64,000 bases of DNA from Chordicoccus furentiruminis (lineage in GTDB: Bacteria; Bacillota; Clostridia; Lachnospirales; Lachnospiraceae). Of the stretch, positions 36,223 to 44,743 are shown piece by piece (the stretch's first letter is position 1; every line of letters starts with the position of its first letter). Made by a program: the position numbers and the translations under genes. The stretch covers positions 3,141,001 through 3,205,000 of the forward strand of contig NZ_CP048829.1 in assembly GCF_019355395.1 (NCBI RefSeq). The letters are read 5' to 3'. Under the pieces are notes generated by a model that saw only the letters and a program-made list of their open reading frames with translations, was not told the DNA's origin and searched no databases.

Positions 36223-37125
36223 ATGAGCGAGACGAGATGCGGCTTTGCCGCGCTGATCGGACGGCCGAATGTGGGAAAATCGACGCTGATGAACCATCTG
36301 GTCGGACAGAAAATTTCGATTACTTCGGACAGACCCCAGACCACGAGAAACCGGATCCGGACTGTGCTGACGGACGAACGCGGCCAGATCATTTTCGTCG
36401 ATACCCCGGGCATGCTGCGCAAAGCGGGAAATAAGCTCGGGGAATATATGATGGAAGCTTCCGCGGGCTCGGTCGACGACGCGGACGTGGTTCTCTGGCT
36501 GGTTGAACCGTCCGCCTACATCGGAGAGGGCGACCGGGAAATCTGCGAACGGCTGAAGGGCCTGAAAAAGCCGGTGCTGCTTGTGATCAGCAAGGTGGAC
36601 ACAATACCGAAGGAACAGGTGCTAACGATCATCGCGGCCTGGAAGTCCTGTTATGATTTCGCTGAGATTATCCCGGTATCCGGCCTCCGGGGTACGAATC
36701 TTGACGATCTGACCGACTGCATTTTCAAATACCTTCCGGCCGGTCCGATGCTCTATGATCCCGACACGCTGACCGACCAGCCGGTGCGGGAAATTGCGGC
36801 CGAGATCATCCGGGAGAAAGCGCTCATCTGCCTTCGCGAGGAGGTGCCGCACGGTATCGCCGTTACGGTGGAACGGTATCATGAAAGGGAAGACGGCCTT
36901 ACGGAGATCGAGGCGTCCCTGATCTGCGAAAAAGACAGTCACAAGGGCATCATCATCGGACGGGGCGGCAGCATGCTCAAACGGATCGGCACGCTTTCAC
37001 GCCGGGAGCTTGAGGAGCTGACCGGCGGACGCGCGTACCTGAAGCTGTTTGTCAAGGTGCGTAAGGACTGGAGGGACAATGAGCTGATGCTGAAGCATTT
37101 CGGCTACAGCAGGAAGGACTTATGA
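36223..37125 (+). CDS. era: GTPase Era
   Basis: Essential GTPase that binds 16S rRNA and assists 30S subunit maturation. 300 residues, the standard Era length. G1 is GRPNVGKST, G2 region TTRNRIR, G3 DTPGM, and the G4 position reads SKVD rather than the common NKxD. The C-terminal KH domain contains KGIIIGRGGSMLKRIG. I choose the ATG at 36223, with GGAGGAG just before it; the ATG at 36208 has no ribosome site. The stop overlaps recO (ATGA), a common clostridial gene pair. Confidence 0.95.
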   Translation: MSETRCGFAALIGRPNVGKSTLMNHLVGQKISITSDRPQTTRNRIRTVLTDERGQIIFVDTPGMLRKAGNKLGEYMMEASAGSVDDADVVLWLVEPSAYIGEGDREICERLKGLKKPVLLVISKVDTIPKEQVLTIIAAWKSCYDFAEIIPVSGLRGTNLDDLTDCIFKYLPAGPMLYDPDTLTDQPVREIAAEIIREKALICLREEVPHGIAVTVERYHEREDGLTEIEASLICEKDSHKGIIIGRGGSMLKRIGTLSRRELEELTGGRAYLKLFVKVRKDWRDNELMLKHFGYSRKDL

Positions 37126-37772
37126 GAGAAGCGGTCGAGCTGACCGGTGTGGTGCTGGAGGCCCGTCCTGTCGGGGAGTTTGACAGGCGTCTTGTGATTC
37201 TGACCGGAGAACGCGGACGGATCACGGCGTTCGCCCATGGTGCGCGGCGTCCGAAGAGCCCGCTGATCGCGGCGTCCAGCCCGTTCGTATTCGCGACGTT
37301 TTCTCTCTACGAGGGACGCGACGCGTACACCCTGGCTGAGGCGGACGTGAAGGAATATTTTTCCGGGCTGACAGGCCGGATGCCCGGCGTCCTCTATGCG
37401 TTTTACTGCCTGGAGCTCGCATCCTGGTTCACACGGGAGGGAGTGGAAGCCGCCGGTATCGTCAATCTGCTCTTCGTCACGCTTCGCGCGATCGAGAAGG
37501 AACAGATGCCGGTAAAGCTGATCCGGCGTGTCTATGAGCTTCGGATGCTGACGGAAAACGGGGAGTACGCGCCGCCTGAGGAGCAGGGGAATCTTTCGCG
37601 GTCCGCATGGTACGCGCTCCGCTTCGCCTCGGAGGCCGGGTACGGGCGTCTCTATTCCTTCGCTCTTTCGGAACCGGCAGCGGAGGAGTTCAGCGCCGCC
37701 GTGAGGAAGGCGATGCGGCGGGTCGTGGACAAACCGTTCAAGACACTTGCCGTGATCGACGAAATGAAGTAG
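37122..37772 (+). CDS. recO: DNA repair protein RecO
   Basis: Mediator that helps load RecA in the RecFOR pathway. 216 residues. The N-terminal OB-fold shows LTGVVLEARPVGEFDRRLVI and GRITAFAHGARRPKSPL. The C-terminal helical domain follows with LIRRVYELRMLTENGEY. It is somewhat shorter than the usual 240 to 250 residues, and the cysteine pairs that form a zinc finger in many RecO proteins are absent here. It overlaps era by four bases. Confidence 0.9.
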   Translation: MREAVELTGVVLEARPVGEFDRRLVILTGERGRITAFAHGARRPKSPLIAASSPFVFATFSLYEGRDAYTLAEADVKEYFSGLTGRMPGVLYAFYCLELASWFTREGVEAAGIVNLLFVTLRAIEKEQMPVKLIRRVYELRMLTENGEYAPPEEQGNLSRSAWYALRFASEAGYGRLYSFALSEPAAEEFSAAVRKAMRRVVDKPFKTLAVIDEMK

Positions 37773-37880
37773 AATCGTTAAGGCTCAGCCCGTTCCGTCC
37801 GCGGACCGGACCGGAGCGGCGCGCGTCCGCCGGACTGCGCGTGAAAACAGACGAAACAGGATCGGATGAGGAGAAGTGAC

Positions 37881-39275
37881 ATGGAAAAAACGATGGACAA
37901 AATCGTCGGTCTCGCAAAGTCCAGAGGATTCATCTATCCGGGCTCCGAGATCTACGGCGGCCTGGCCAATACCTGGGATTACGGCCCGCTCGGCGTGGAG
38001 CTGAAGAACAACGTGAAGAAGGCCTGGTGGCAGAAGTTCGTTCAGGAGAGTCCTTATAACGTCGGTCTCGACTGCGCGATCCTCATGAACCCGAAGACCT
38101 GGATCGCGTCCGGCCATCTCGGCAGCTTTTCGGACCCGCTGATGGACTGCAGGGAGTGCCACGAACGCTTCCGTGCGGACAAGCTGATTGAGGACTACGC
38201 GGCGGAGAAGGGCATCACGCTCGATTCCTCGGTGGACGGCTGGTCCAATGAGAAGATGGAGCAGTTCATTGAGGAGAATCAGATCCCCTGCCCGTCCTGC
38301 GGAAAGCATAATTTCACGCCGATCCGCCAGTTCAATCTGATGTTCAAGACGTTCCAGGGCGTCACCGAGGATGCGAAGAATACCGTCTATCTGAGACCGG
38401 AGACCGCACAGGGCATTTTTGTCAATTTCAAGAATGTGCAGCGGACCTCACGCCGGAAGATTCCTTTCGGAATCGGCCAGATCGGAAAGTCCTTCCGCAA
38501 CGAGATCACGCCCGGCAACTTCACATTCCGCACCCGTGAGTTCGAGCAGATGGAACTTGAATTCTTCTGCCGTCCGGGCACGGACCTTGAGTGGTTCGCC
38601 TACTGGAAGGATTTCATGAAAAAGTGGCTTCTTTCTCTCGGACTGAAGGAAGAAGAACTCCGTTTCCGCGATCATGACAAGGCGGAGCTTTCCTTCTACA
38701 GCAAGGCGACGACGGACGTCGAGTTCACATTCCCATTCGGCTGGGGCGAGCTCTGGGGTATTGCGGACCGTACGGATTACGACCTTGGACGTCATCAGGA
38801 GGTATCCGGTCAGGATATGACCTATTTCGACGACGAGACAAACGAGAAGTACATCCCGTATGTCATCGAGCCGTCTCTGGGCGCCGACCGTATGGTGCTG
38901 GCCTTTCTCTGCAGCGCGTATGATGAGGAAGTGCTGGACGAGGCGAAGAACGACGTCAGGACGGTGCTTCATTTTCATCCGGCTCTCGCGCCGGTGAAGA
39001 TCGCCGTGCTCCCGCTGTCGAAGAAGCTGTCGGATCCGGCCCGGAAAATCTGCGCCGAGCTTTCGAAGGACTGGAACGTCGATTTCGATGACCGCGGCGC
39101 GATCGGGAAGCGCTACCGCAGAGAGGATGAGATCGGCACGCCGTACTGCGTCACGTATGACTTCGATTCCGAGACGGATCACGCCGTGACGATCCGCGAC
39201 CGTGACTCGATGAAGCAGGTGCGTGTGCCCGTCGAAGAGCTTCGCGATTATTTCCGTGACCGCTTCACGTTCTGA
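37881..39275 (+). CDS. glyQS: Glycyl-tRNA synthetase, single-chain class II
   Basis: Charges tRNA-Gly with glycine. 464 residues, alpha2-type enzyme. Motifs seen: [20 protein letters not shown] at the N terminus, [12 protein letters not shown], the class II motif 2 area [19 protein letters not shown], motif 3 near [14 protein letters not shown], and the C-terminal anticodon-binding domain starting [15 protein letters not shown] zinc-binding-like CRECHE...CPSCGKH insertion is present near residue 90-140. The ATG at 37881 follows GAGGAG at 7 bases. It is 108 bases after recO; no T-box fits in that gap. A long nested hairpin follows the stop. Confidence 0.95.
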   Translation: MEKTMDKIVGLAKSRGFIYPGSEIYGGLANTWDYGPLGVELKNNVKKAWWQKFVQESPYNVGLDCAILMNPKTWIASGHLGSFSDPLMDCRECHERFRADKLIEDYAAEKGITLDSSVDGWSNEKMEQFIEENQIPCPSCGKHNFTPIRQFNLMFKTFQGVTEDAKNTVYLRPETAQGIFVNFKNVQRTSRRKIPFGIGQIGKSFRNEITPGNFTFRTREFEQMELEFFCRPGTDLEWFAYWKDFMKKWLLSLGLKEEELRFRDHDKAELSFYSKATTDVEFTFPFGWGELWGIADRTDYDLGRHQEVSGQDMTYFDDETNEKYIPYVIEPSLGADRMVLAFLCSAYDEEVLDEAKNDVRTVLHFHPALAPVKIAVLPLSKKLSDPARKICAELSKDWNVDFDDRGAIGKRYRREDEIGTPYCVTYDFDSETDHAVTIRDRDSMKQVRVPVEELRDYFRDRFTF

Positions 39276-39311
39276 ACGCGGATGCGGGATGTAAACTGAA
39301 TACGGACCTGT

Positions 39312-39409
39312 AAGGAGGCTGCGCATGAGCTTCGGACCTGTTCCGGTGCGAATTTCCGAAAGGAAATCGATACCGGACGCGGTCCGTTCTGATGCGCGGC
39401 CTCTTTTTT
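39312..39409 (+). terminator. Long nested hairpin after glyQS with U-tract
   Basis: Four stems stack in one rod. Outer stem of 15 pairs (39312-39326 with 39392-39406, two G-U pairs), then CGGACC with GGTCCG (39333 and 39381), TCCGGT with ACCGGA (39342 and 39372), and CGA-TTTCC with GGAAATCG (one bulged A) capped by a GAAA tetraloop (39358-39361). Six T residues follow the outer stem. About 35 pairs in under 100 bases is far longer than a normal terminator. The 5' arm also contains AAGGAGG and an ATG. Confidence 0.75.
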
Positions 39410-39478
39410 CGGCGTTCGATTTCCGCAAGCGATTTCATAATGAAAAAATAATCAGAATAGTGCACGCAAAATCCGTAA

Positions 39479-39507
39479 TTGCGAGCCGCTCTTCGGCATG
39501 ATATAGT
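39479..39507 (+). promoter_or_regulatory. Promoter of the zinc-ribbon/TPM/SPFH operon
   Basis: TTGCGA and TATAGT are separated by 17 bases, about 60 bases before the start at 39569. This is the same box pair as the promoter at 13847. Confidence 0.65.
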
Positions 39508-39568
39508 GATTACGTCACGGAGAACGGACTTGTCCGGCCGGTCAGACGGACATGCGGAAAGGAAAGAG

Positions 39569-40675
39569 ATGGCGAAGAAATACAGCTGCAAAAACTGCGG
39601 CGCCGAACTATATTTCGACCCGAAAAGCGGCAGGCTGCACTGCGATTACTGCGGTTCGGAATACGATCCGTCAGAATATGACTTCACGCCGGAAGAGGAG
39701 AAGCGGGGAGACGCTGCGATCCAGCAGGAATCCGATGCGGAGACCGGAGAAGCTTCCGCGCCGGCGGAGGGAGAGAGCGCCACGGATGATTCCGTCTCCA
39801 CCGATGATCTGGTGGTATACCGATGCCCGAACTGCGGAGCGGAAGTGATCACCTCGAAAAAGACAGTGGCGACGACCTGCGTGTACTGCAATCGGGCGAT
39901 CACGCTGACCGGCAATGTCAGCGGGACGTTCCGGCCCGACGCCCTTCTGCCGTTCGTGAAGGAGAGAAAGGAGGTCGAGGGGGCGTACCGCGATCTCTGC
40001 CGCCGTTCGTTCCTCACGCCGCGTCTCTTCACATCGGAAAATCAGATCAAAAAGATCAAGGGCATGTACATTCCCTACTGGCTCTATACCTTTGACGGCG
40101 AGGCGGACGCGCGGATCCGTGCGGAGCGGGTGAGAGTTCATATGTCCGGAGACGATGAAGTGACGGAGACATCCCGCTATCTGGTGCATGAGAAGGGATC
40201 CGGCCATTTTCAGAGAATTCCCGCTGATGCCATGAAGGAGATCGACAATGAGATGATGGATTCCATCGAGCCGTTCGACTTCAGCCGCCTGGTTCCGTTC
40301 AATCCCGCGTATCTGGCCGGCTTCTACGCGCAGCAGTGGGATGAGAGCTCCTCCGCCAACGAGCCGCGGGCGAAGGCCAGGGCGAAGACGGCGCTCACGG
40401 AAGAGCTGATGAGCCACGTGGGTCCATTTACCACGACGATGACCGAGAGCGAGAATTATGAGTGGAAGAACCAGTCCATCGAGCAGGTCATGATTCCCGT
40501 GTGGATGATGTACACCGAGTACAGAGGAAAGCCGTATGTGTTCGGCATGAACGGACAGACCGGAAAGATGATGGGAACGATTCCCACCGATCCGGGGCGG
40601 CTTGCGGAGGTGGGAGCGGCCGCCTTTGTCATCGTGCAGCTGATCCTGATGCTGATCCGGGTGCTGGGGGTGTGA
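39569..40675 (+). CDS. Zinc-ribbon membrane-anchored protein, YdjG-like
   Basis: 368 residues. The N terminus carries a zinc ribbon (CKNCGAEL...CDYCGS), then an acidic Ser/Glu linker, then a second ribbon (CPNCGAEV...CVYCNR, about residues 90-115). The rest is a soluble domain with IKGMYIPYWLYTFDGEAD, and the last 23 residues are a hydrophobic helix. This layout matches Bacillus YdjG, which works with YdjH and YdjI at the membrane and with a PspA homologue. The next two genes here are TPM and SPFH proteins in the same order. The ATG follows AAAGGAAAG. No pspA-like gene is in the window. Confidence 0.8.
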   Translation: MAKKYSCKNCGAELYFDPKSGRLHCDYCGSEYDPSEYDFTPEEEKRGDAAIQQESDAETGEASAPAEGESATDDSVSTDDLVVYRCPNCGAEVITSKKTVATTCVYCNRAITLTGNVSGTFRPDALLPFVKERKEVEGAYRDLCRRSFLTPRLFTSENQIKKIKGMYIPYWLYTFDGEADARIRAERVRVHMSGDDEVTETSRYLVHEKGSGHFQRIPADAMKEIDNEMMDSIEPFDFSRLVPFNPAYLAGFYAQQWDESSSANEPRAKARAKTALTEELMSHVGPFTTTMTESENYEWKNQSIEQVMIPVWMMYTEYRGKPYVFGMNGQTGKMMGTIPTDPGRLAEVGAAAFVIVQLILMLIRVLGV

Positions 40676-40676
40676 T

Positions 40677-41603
40677 ATGAGGTATCGAAACAGACTTCTG
40701 GGTATTCTGGTCCTTGCCGTGCTTCTGATCGTCTCTCCCCTGCGTGCGGCGGCTTCAGCGGACGGGGATGGCTTCGCTTCGTCGGAGGCGGAGACTGCCG
40801 ACGGCTCCTCCGACAGCGTCTGGGAGGAGAACAACGACGGGGACGACACCTATATTTCCAACGACGGAACCGTGTTCAGGATCCCGAGAGCGGAGGATTC
40901 ATCGAAGCATGTCTATGACTTTTCCGGCACGTTCACGGTCGAGCAGGAGAAGACGCTTGAGGCTGAGCTTGAAAAAATCAGCAGCCGTATCCGGGGCGAT
41001 GCCGTGCTGCTCGTGACCGACGGGGTTCCGACGGACGCGTCCTACAGCACGGAGACGTCGATGCGCTACTGCCGGCAGTTTTACATCGACAATCAGTTCG
41101 GCGAGGACGGTCTGATCTTTCTGATCGACCTCAACAACCGGGTTCTCTGGCTCGCCGGGCACGGCCGGTTCGCAACGGACCGCTATTCGAAGATGGGCGA
41201 CCGGATCCGCGATGACGCGCTGAAGGCGGCGCGGGACGGAGACTATTACCAGGTTGCCCGGATCGCGGCCGACCGGCTGGACCGGATCGGAAACGTGCCG
41301 CGGGCACTCGTCCCGACAGGATCCTCTGTTCTGATCAGCGCGGCCGCGGCGGTGCTCGCGGTGCTCGGATTTGTACTGCGCCATTCAAGGACGCAGCCGT
41401 CGAAGGCGAACACGCCGAAGGTGCCGGTGGAGCATTACCGGACGCTGGATCACGACGAGACGTATCTCGGAACAACTGTGGTCAGGCGGCGTGTCCATAC
41501 GGACAGCAGCGGCGGAGGCGGAGGAGAGGGCTTCGGAGGCACGTCTTCCGGAGGCTTTTCGGACAGCGGCGGAAACTTCAGCGGCGGGGGAGGCCACTTC
41601 TGA
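40677..41603 (+). CDS. TPM-domain membrane protein, YdjH-like
   Basis: 308 residues. Signal peptide at 1-27 (ending about AAASA), TPM (TLP18.3/Psb32/MOLO-1) domain at about 75-215 with VYDFSGTFTVEQEKTLEAEL and EDGLIFLIDLNNRVLWLAGH, one transmembrane helix at about 222-242, and a cytoplasmic tail ending in a Gly/Ser/Phe-rich stretch (GGGGHF). That tail is typical of bacterial TPM proteins. It starts one base after the preceding stop, with GGGGGTG upstream. It probably forms a membrane complex with its two neighbours. Confidence 0.87.
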   Translation: MRYRNRLLGILVLAVLLIVSPLRAAASADGDGFASSEAETADGSSDSVWEENNDGDDTYISNDGTVFRIPRAEDSSKHVYDFSGTFTVEQEKTLEAELEKISSRIRGDAVLLVTDGVPTDASYSTETSMRYCRQFYIDNQFGEDGLIFLIDLNNRVLWLAGHGRFATDRYSKMGDRIRDDALKAARDGDYYQVARIAADRLDRIGNVPRALVPTGSSVLISAAAAVLAVLGFVLRHSRTQPSKANTPKVPVEHYRTLDHDETYLGTTVVRRRVHTDSSGGGGGEGFGGTSSGGFSDSGGNFSGGGGHF

Positions 41604-41762
41604 ACTATTTCCGGCCGTCCACCGTCAGGAGGAGATGGCGGCGGGAAGCATACGGAACTTCACGGAACGCCAGCCGGATCCGTACGGACGGCGCGCGGCA
41701 GCAAAACGGCAATCACAGCGGCGGACGCATAAATGCGCCGCGGCAGATGAAAGGAGACAGAT

Positions 41763-43031
41763 ATGGGACTGATACGACTGGCAGCAGACGCGCTCGGCTC
41801 GCTTAACAGCGCGGTCAGCACGACCGGCGCGGGGATGTGGACTGACTACTTCGAGAGCGGCGATCTCTCGGGCGGCGTGCTGATGAAGCGCGGCGAGAAA
41901 ATCACAGGAAAAGGATCGGCCAGCAGACGCGGAGACGCGAACATCATCACGTCCGGATCGGGCATTGACGTTCAGCCGAATCAGTGCATGGTTCTGGTTG
42001 AAAACGGACGGATCGTCGATTTCTGCGCTGAGCCGGGACGGTACACCTTTGACGCCTCCCAGGCACCGTCCATGATGACCGGAAACAACAAGGGGCTGAA
42101 GGCGCTCCTCGATTCGGTGGGAAAGCAGTTTCTCGCCGGAGGAACCCGTACCAGCACGCAGCGAGTTTTCTACATCAACCTCGGGGAGATTCAGGGCTTC
42201 AAGTGGGGATCGGGCAATATTGTCTTCGATCACTGGGAGTCGGATCTTCAGACAGGCAGTCCGGTCTGGCATATCGCCGCGACGCTGATGGGCAACGGCA
42301 TGTATTCGATCCATATTACGGATCCCGCCCGTTTCTTCCAGGTTTTGGGATCCCAGAAGGCGGGCGCCGACGGGGACGGACTGCTGACGAAGGAGGATAT
42401 CGAACCGCAGATCAAGACGGAGGCAATCGCGGCGATCCGCCAGGGCGTGGGACAGCTCTCCAAGCTTCATATTCCCTATACGGATATCGCCTCCCATGAG
42501 GCGCAGCTGACGGAAGATGTGAACCGTCTTCTTGATCAGACCTGGAACGCGGCCCGCGGCATCTCCATCTTCCAGATCGCCATCGGCATGATGGACGCGG
42601 ATCCCAATTCAAAGGCAAAAATCGAAAGGTATCAGGAAACCAGAGGCTATACCGATCCCTCCATGCTGGGCGCGTATATGGGAATGGGTCAGACAGAAGC
42701 GATGCAGTCCGCCGCTTCAAATGCCGCCGGAGCCATGACCGGCTTCGCGGGGATCGGCATGATGGGAGGAGCGGGAGCCTCCGGCGTACAGGACCTGATG
42801 AGACAGGGCGAGCAGCAGCGGAAAGCCGTGGAGGAGGCGCAGGCGGTCCGGGCCGATTCGGCCGGTTGGACATGCCCGAACTGCGGCACGCCGAACAGCG
42901 GAAAGTTCTGCACGAACTGCGGGCAGCCGAAGCCAGCCCGGACGGGCGGATTCTGTCCGAATTGCGGGACGAAGTATGATCCGGCACAGGCGCCGAAGTT
43001 CTGCCCGAACTGCGGACATCCGATCCGTTAA
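41763..43031 (+). CDS. SPFH-domain protein with zinc ribbons, YdjI-like
   Basis: 422 residues. The SPFH domain occupies about residues 50-260 (VQPNQCMVLVENGRIVDFC; HIAATLMGNGMYSIHITDP). An Ala/Gly/Met-rich helical part follows, then the tail holds three CxxC pairs in a row (CPNCGTPN, CTNCGQPK, CPNCGTKY, CPNCGHPI), that is two zinc ribbons. This matches Bacillus YdjI, which needs its tail to recruit a PspA protein. AAAGGAGA precedes the ATG by 8 bases. It is the third gene of the operon, after a 159-base gap without visible terminator. Confidence 0.85.
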   Translation: MGLIRLAADALGSLNSAVSTTGAGMWTDYFESGDLSGGVLMKRGEKITGKGSASRRGDANIITSGSGIDVQPNQCMVLVENGRIVDFCAEPGRYTFDASQAPSMMTGNNKGLKALLDSVGKQFLAGGTRTSTQRVFYINLGEIQGFKWGSGNIVFDHWESDLQTGSPVWHIAATLMGNGMYSIHITDPARFFQVLGSQKAGADGDGLLTKEDIEPQIKTEAIAAIRQGVGQLSKLHIPYTDIASHEAQLTEDVNRLLDQTWNAARGISIFQIAIGMMDADPNSKAKIERYQETRGYTDPSMLGAYMGMGQTEAMQSAASNAAGAMTGFAGIGMMGGAGASGVQDLMRQGEQQRKAVEEAQAVRADSAGWTCPNCGTPNSGKFCTNCGQPKPARTGGFCPNCGTKYDPAQAPKFCPNCGHPIR

Positions 43032-43073
43032 GGCGGCACGCGGAAATTCCAAAAACAGAGCGAAATTGTGCAA

Positions 43074-43108
43074 TACGGCGGACACCAGATGAGATGGTGT
43101 CCGCCGTA
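43074..43108 (+). terminator. Hairpin after the SPFH gene
   Basis: Thirteen-base-pair stem TACGGCGGACACC with GGTGTCCGCCGTA, loop of nine bases. The following T-run is weak. Confidence 0.6.
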
Positions 43109-43163
43109 ATTGGTTATAATGATCATAAAATACAAAAAATATGCTTCAATTATGTGAGTTCTA

Positions 43164-43192
43164 TTGAAAAACATGACGGCTTCCTGTAGAAT
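43164..43192 (+). promoter_or_regulatory. Promoter of the phosphofructokinase gene
   Basis: TTGAAA and TAGAAT are separated by 17 bases, 68 bases before the start codon. Confidence 0.7.
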
Positions 43193-43259
43193 AACCAATT
43201 AAGCGGGAGACGGACAGGCAAGAAACGAGACACCCGCGCGTAAAGGAGGTACATCCATT

Positions 43260-44519
43260 ATGCTTCATGCAGAGAAAAGAAATGTGATTGTAGGCCAGTC
43301 CGGCGGACCGACGGCTGCCATCAATTCATCCCTCGCGGGCGTCTACAGAACCGCCAGAGACCGCGGCTACAAGAAGGTCTACGGCATGCTCAACGGGATT
43401 CAGGGACTGATGGAGGAACGCTATGTGGATCTGTCTGAGCATATCACCAACGGACTGGACGCGGAGCTCCTGAAACGCACCCCCGCATCCTACCTCGGTT
43501 CCTGCCGCTACAAGCTGCCGGAGATCCACGAGGATCAGGCGCTCTACGAGAAAATTTTCGGGATCCTTCACGATCTTGAGATTGACTGTTTCATCTACAT
43601 CGGCGGAAACGACTCCATGGATACGATCAAGAAGCTTTCCGACTACGCGATCATCACCGGTTCGGAGATCCGCTTTGTCGGCTGCCCCAAGACGATCGAC
43701 AACGATCTGGCGCTGACGGATCATACACCGGGCTACGGATCGGCTGCAAAGTACATCGGTACATCTGTCAAGGAGATTATTCGTGACGGCTGGTCGATGC
43801 GGAACAAGAACGGACAGGTCATTGTAGTGGAGATCATGGGACGGAACGCCGGTTGGCTTACCGGCGCCTCGGCTCTTTCCAAAGGTGAGGACTGTGACGG
43901 ACCGGATGCGATCTATCTTCCGGAGCTTCCGTTTGACGTAGACCGTTTTGTCGAGAAATGCGCCAATCTGCTGAAGAAGAAAAACTCCGTCGTGATCTGC
44001 GTGTCGGAAGGAATTCGCACAGCGGACGGTAAATATGTGATGGAGCTCGGCGAGTCGACCGAGTACACGGACGCCTTCGGGCACAAGCAGCTGACCGGTA
44101 CGGCGCGTGTGCTCTGCGAGATTCTCGCGCAGCGCATCGGCTGCAAGACAAGAGCCATCGAACTTTCCACTCTGCAGCGTTCGGCCAGCCACTGCTCGTC
44201 CAGGGTGGACATTCTGGAAGCCTATGAGGTCGGCGGCGCCGCGATGAAGGCGGCGGACGAAGGCGACAGCGGGAAGATGGTCGTCATGAAGCGTCTGTCT
44301 GACGACCCGTACCAGATGGGAACCGAAGTGAAGGACGTTCATAAGATCGCCAACGATGAACGGCTTGTTCCAAGAGAGTGGGTGAACGAGGAGGGTACTT
44401 ACGTCACAAATGAGTTCATCACCTACGTCCGGCCTCTGATTCAGGGCGACGTGGCGCCGATTATGGTGGACGGGATTCCGAGACATCTGTATAAGCCGGG
44501 CTATCAGGAACTGCTGTGA
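43260..44519 (+). CDS. 6-phosphofructokinase, probably PPi-dependent
   Basis: Phosphorylates fructose 6-phosphate in glycolysis. 419 residues. The phosphate-binding start is VGQSGGPTAAINSSL. Two markers point to pyrophosphate rather than ATP as donor: GGNDSMDT (Asp where ATP enzymes have Gly in GGDGS) and PKTIDNDL (Lys where ATP enzymes have Gly in PGTIDND). MGRNAGWLTGASAL is also family-typical. AAAGGAGGT lies before the ATG. The next gene is pyruvate phosphate dikinase, another PPi-linked enzyme, but a hairpin and a new promoter separate them. Donor specificity is inferred from the motifs. Confidence 0.9.
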   Translation: MLHAEKRNVIVGQSGGPTAAINSSLAGVYRTARDRGYKKVYGMLNGIQGLMEERYVDLSEHITNGLDAELLKRTPASYLGSCRYKLPEIHEDQALYEKIFGILHDLEIDCFIYIGGNDSMDTIKKLSDYAIITGSEIRFVGCPKTIDNDLALTDHTPGYGSAAKYIGTSVKEIIRDGWSMRNKNGQVIVVEIMGRNAGWLTGASALSKGEDCDGPDAIYLPELPFDVDRFVEKCANLLKKKNSVVICVSEGIRTADGKYVMELGESTEYTDAFGHKQLTGTARVLCEILAQRIGCKTRAIELSTLQRSASHCSSRVDILEAYEVGGAAMKAADEGDSGKMVVMKRLSDDPYQMGTEVKDVHKIANDERLVPREWVNEEGTYVTNEFITYVRPLIQGDVAPIMVDGIPRHLYKPGYQELL

Positions 44520-44626
44520 TCCGGCCGGACCGGTGAGAAAAAGACGAATCATCCATCCTTCCGTGAAGGCAGGGGCGGCGGCGCGCGGAGCGCCTGAGTG
44601 AGCCGTCTGCATTCACGGAGAGACAG

Positions 44627-44662
44627 AATGCGCGAAATCGTACGGGTTTCGCGCATTTCTTC
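44627..44662 (+). terminator. Terminator after phosphofructokinase gene
   Basis: Stem AATGCGCGAAA with TTTCGCGCATT, 11 bp, loop nine bases, then a T-rich stretch that overlaps the next -35 box. Confidence 0.7.
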
Positions 44663-44664
44663 TA

Positions 44665-44693
44665 TTGAATGGCAGCGAAATACTTGCTACAAT
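44665..44693 (+). promoter_or_regulatory. Promoter of ppdK
   Basis: TTGAAT and TACAAT with a 17-base spacer, directly after the preceding terminator and 51 bases before the start. Confidence 0.75.
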
Positions 44694-44743
44694 ACTAATG
44701 CCTATTCAAATAATCTGTATTTTTCACAGGAGGAATAAATCTA

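Noticed and set aside
39325-39501. 58-codon plus-strand frame with a perfect AAGGAGG
   Set aside because: Its start lies inside the long hairpin after glyQS and its end runs into the next promoter; the peptide looks like no known protein. Kept only as part of a finding.
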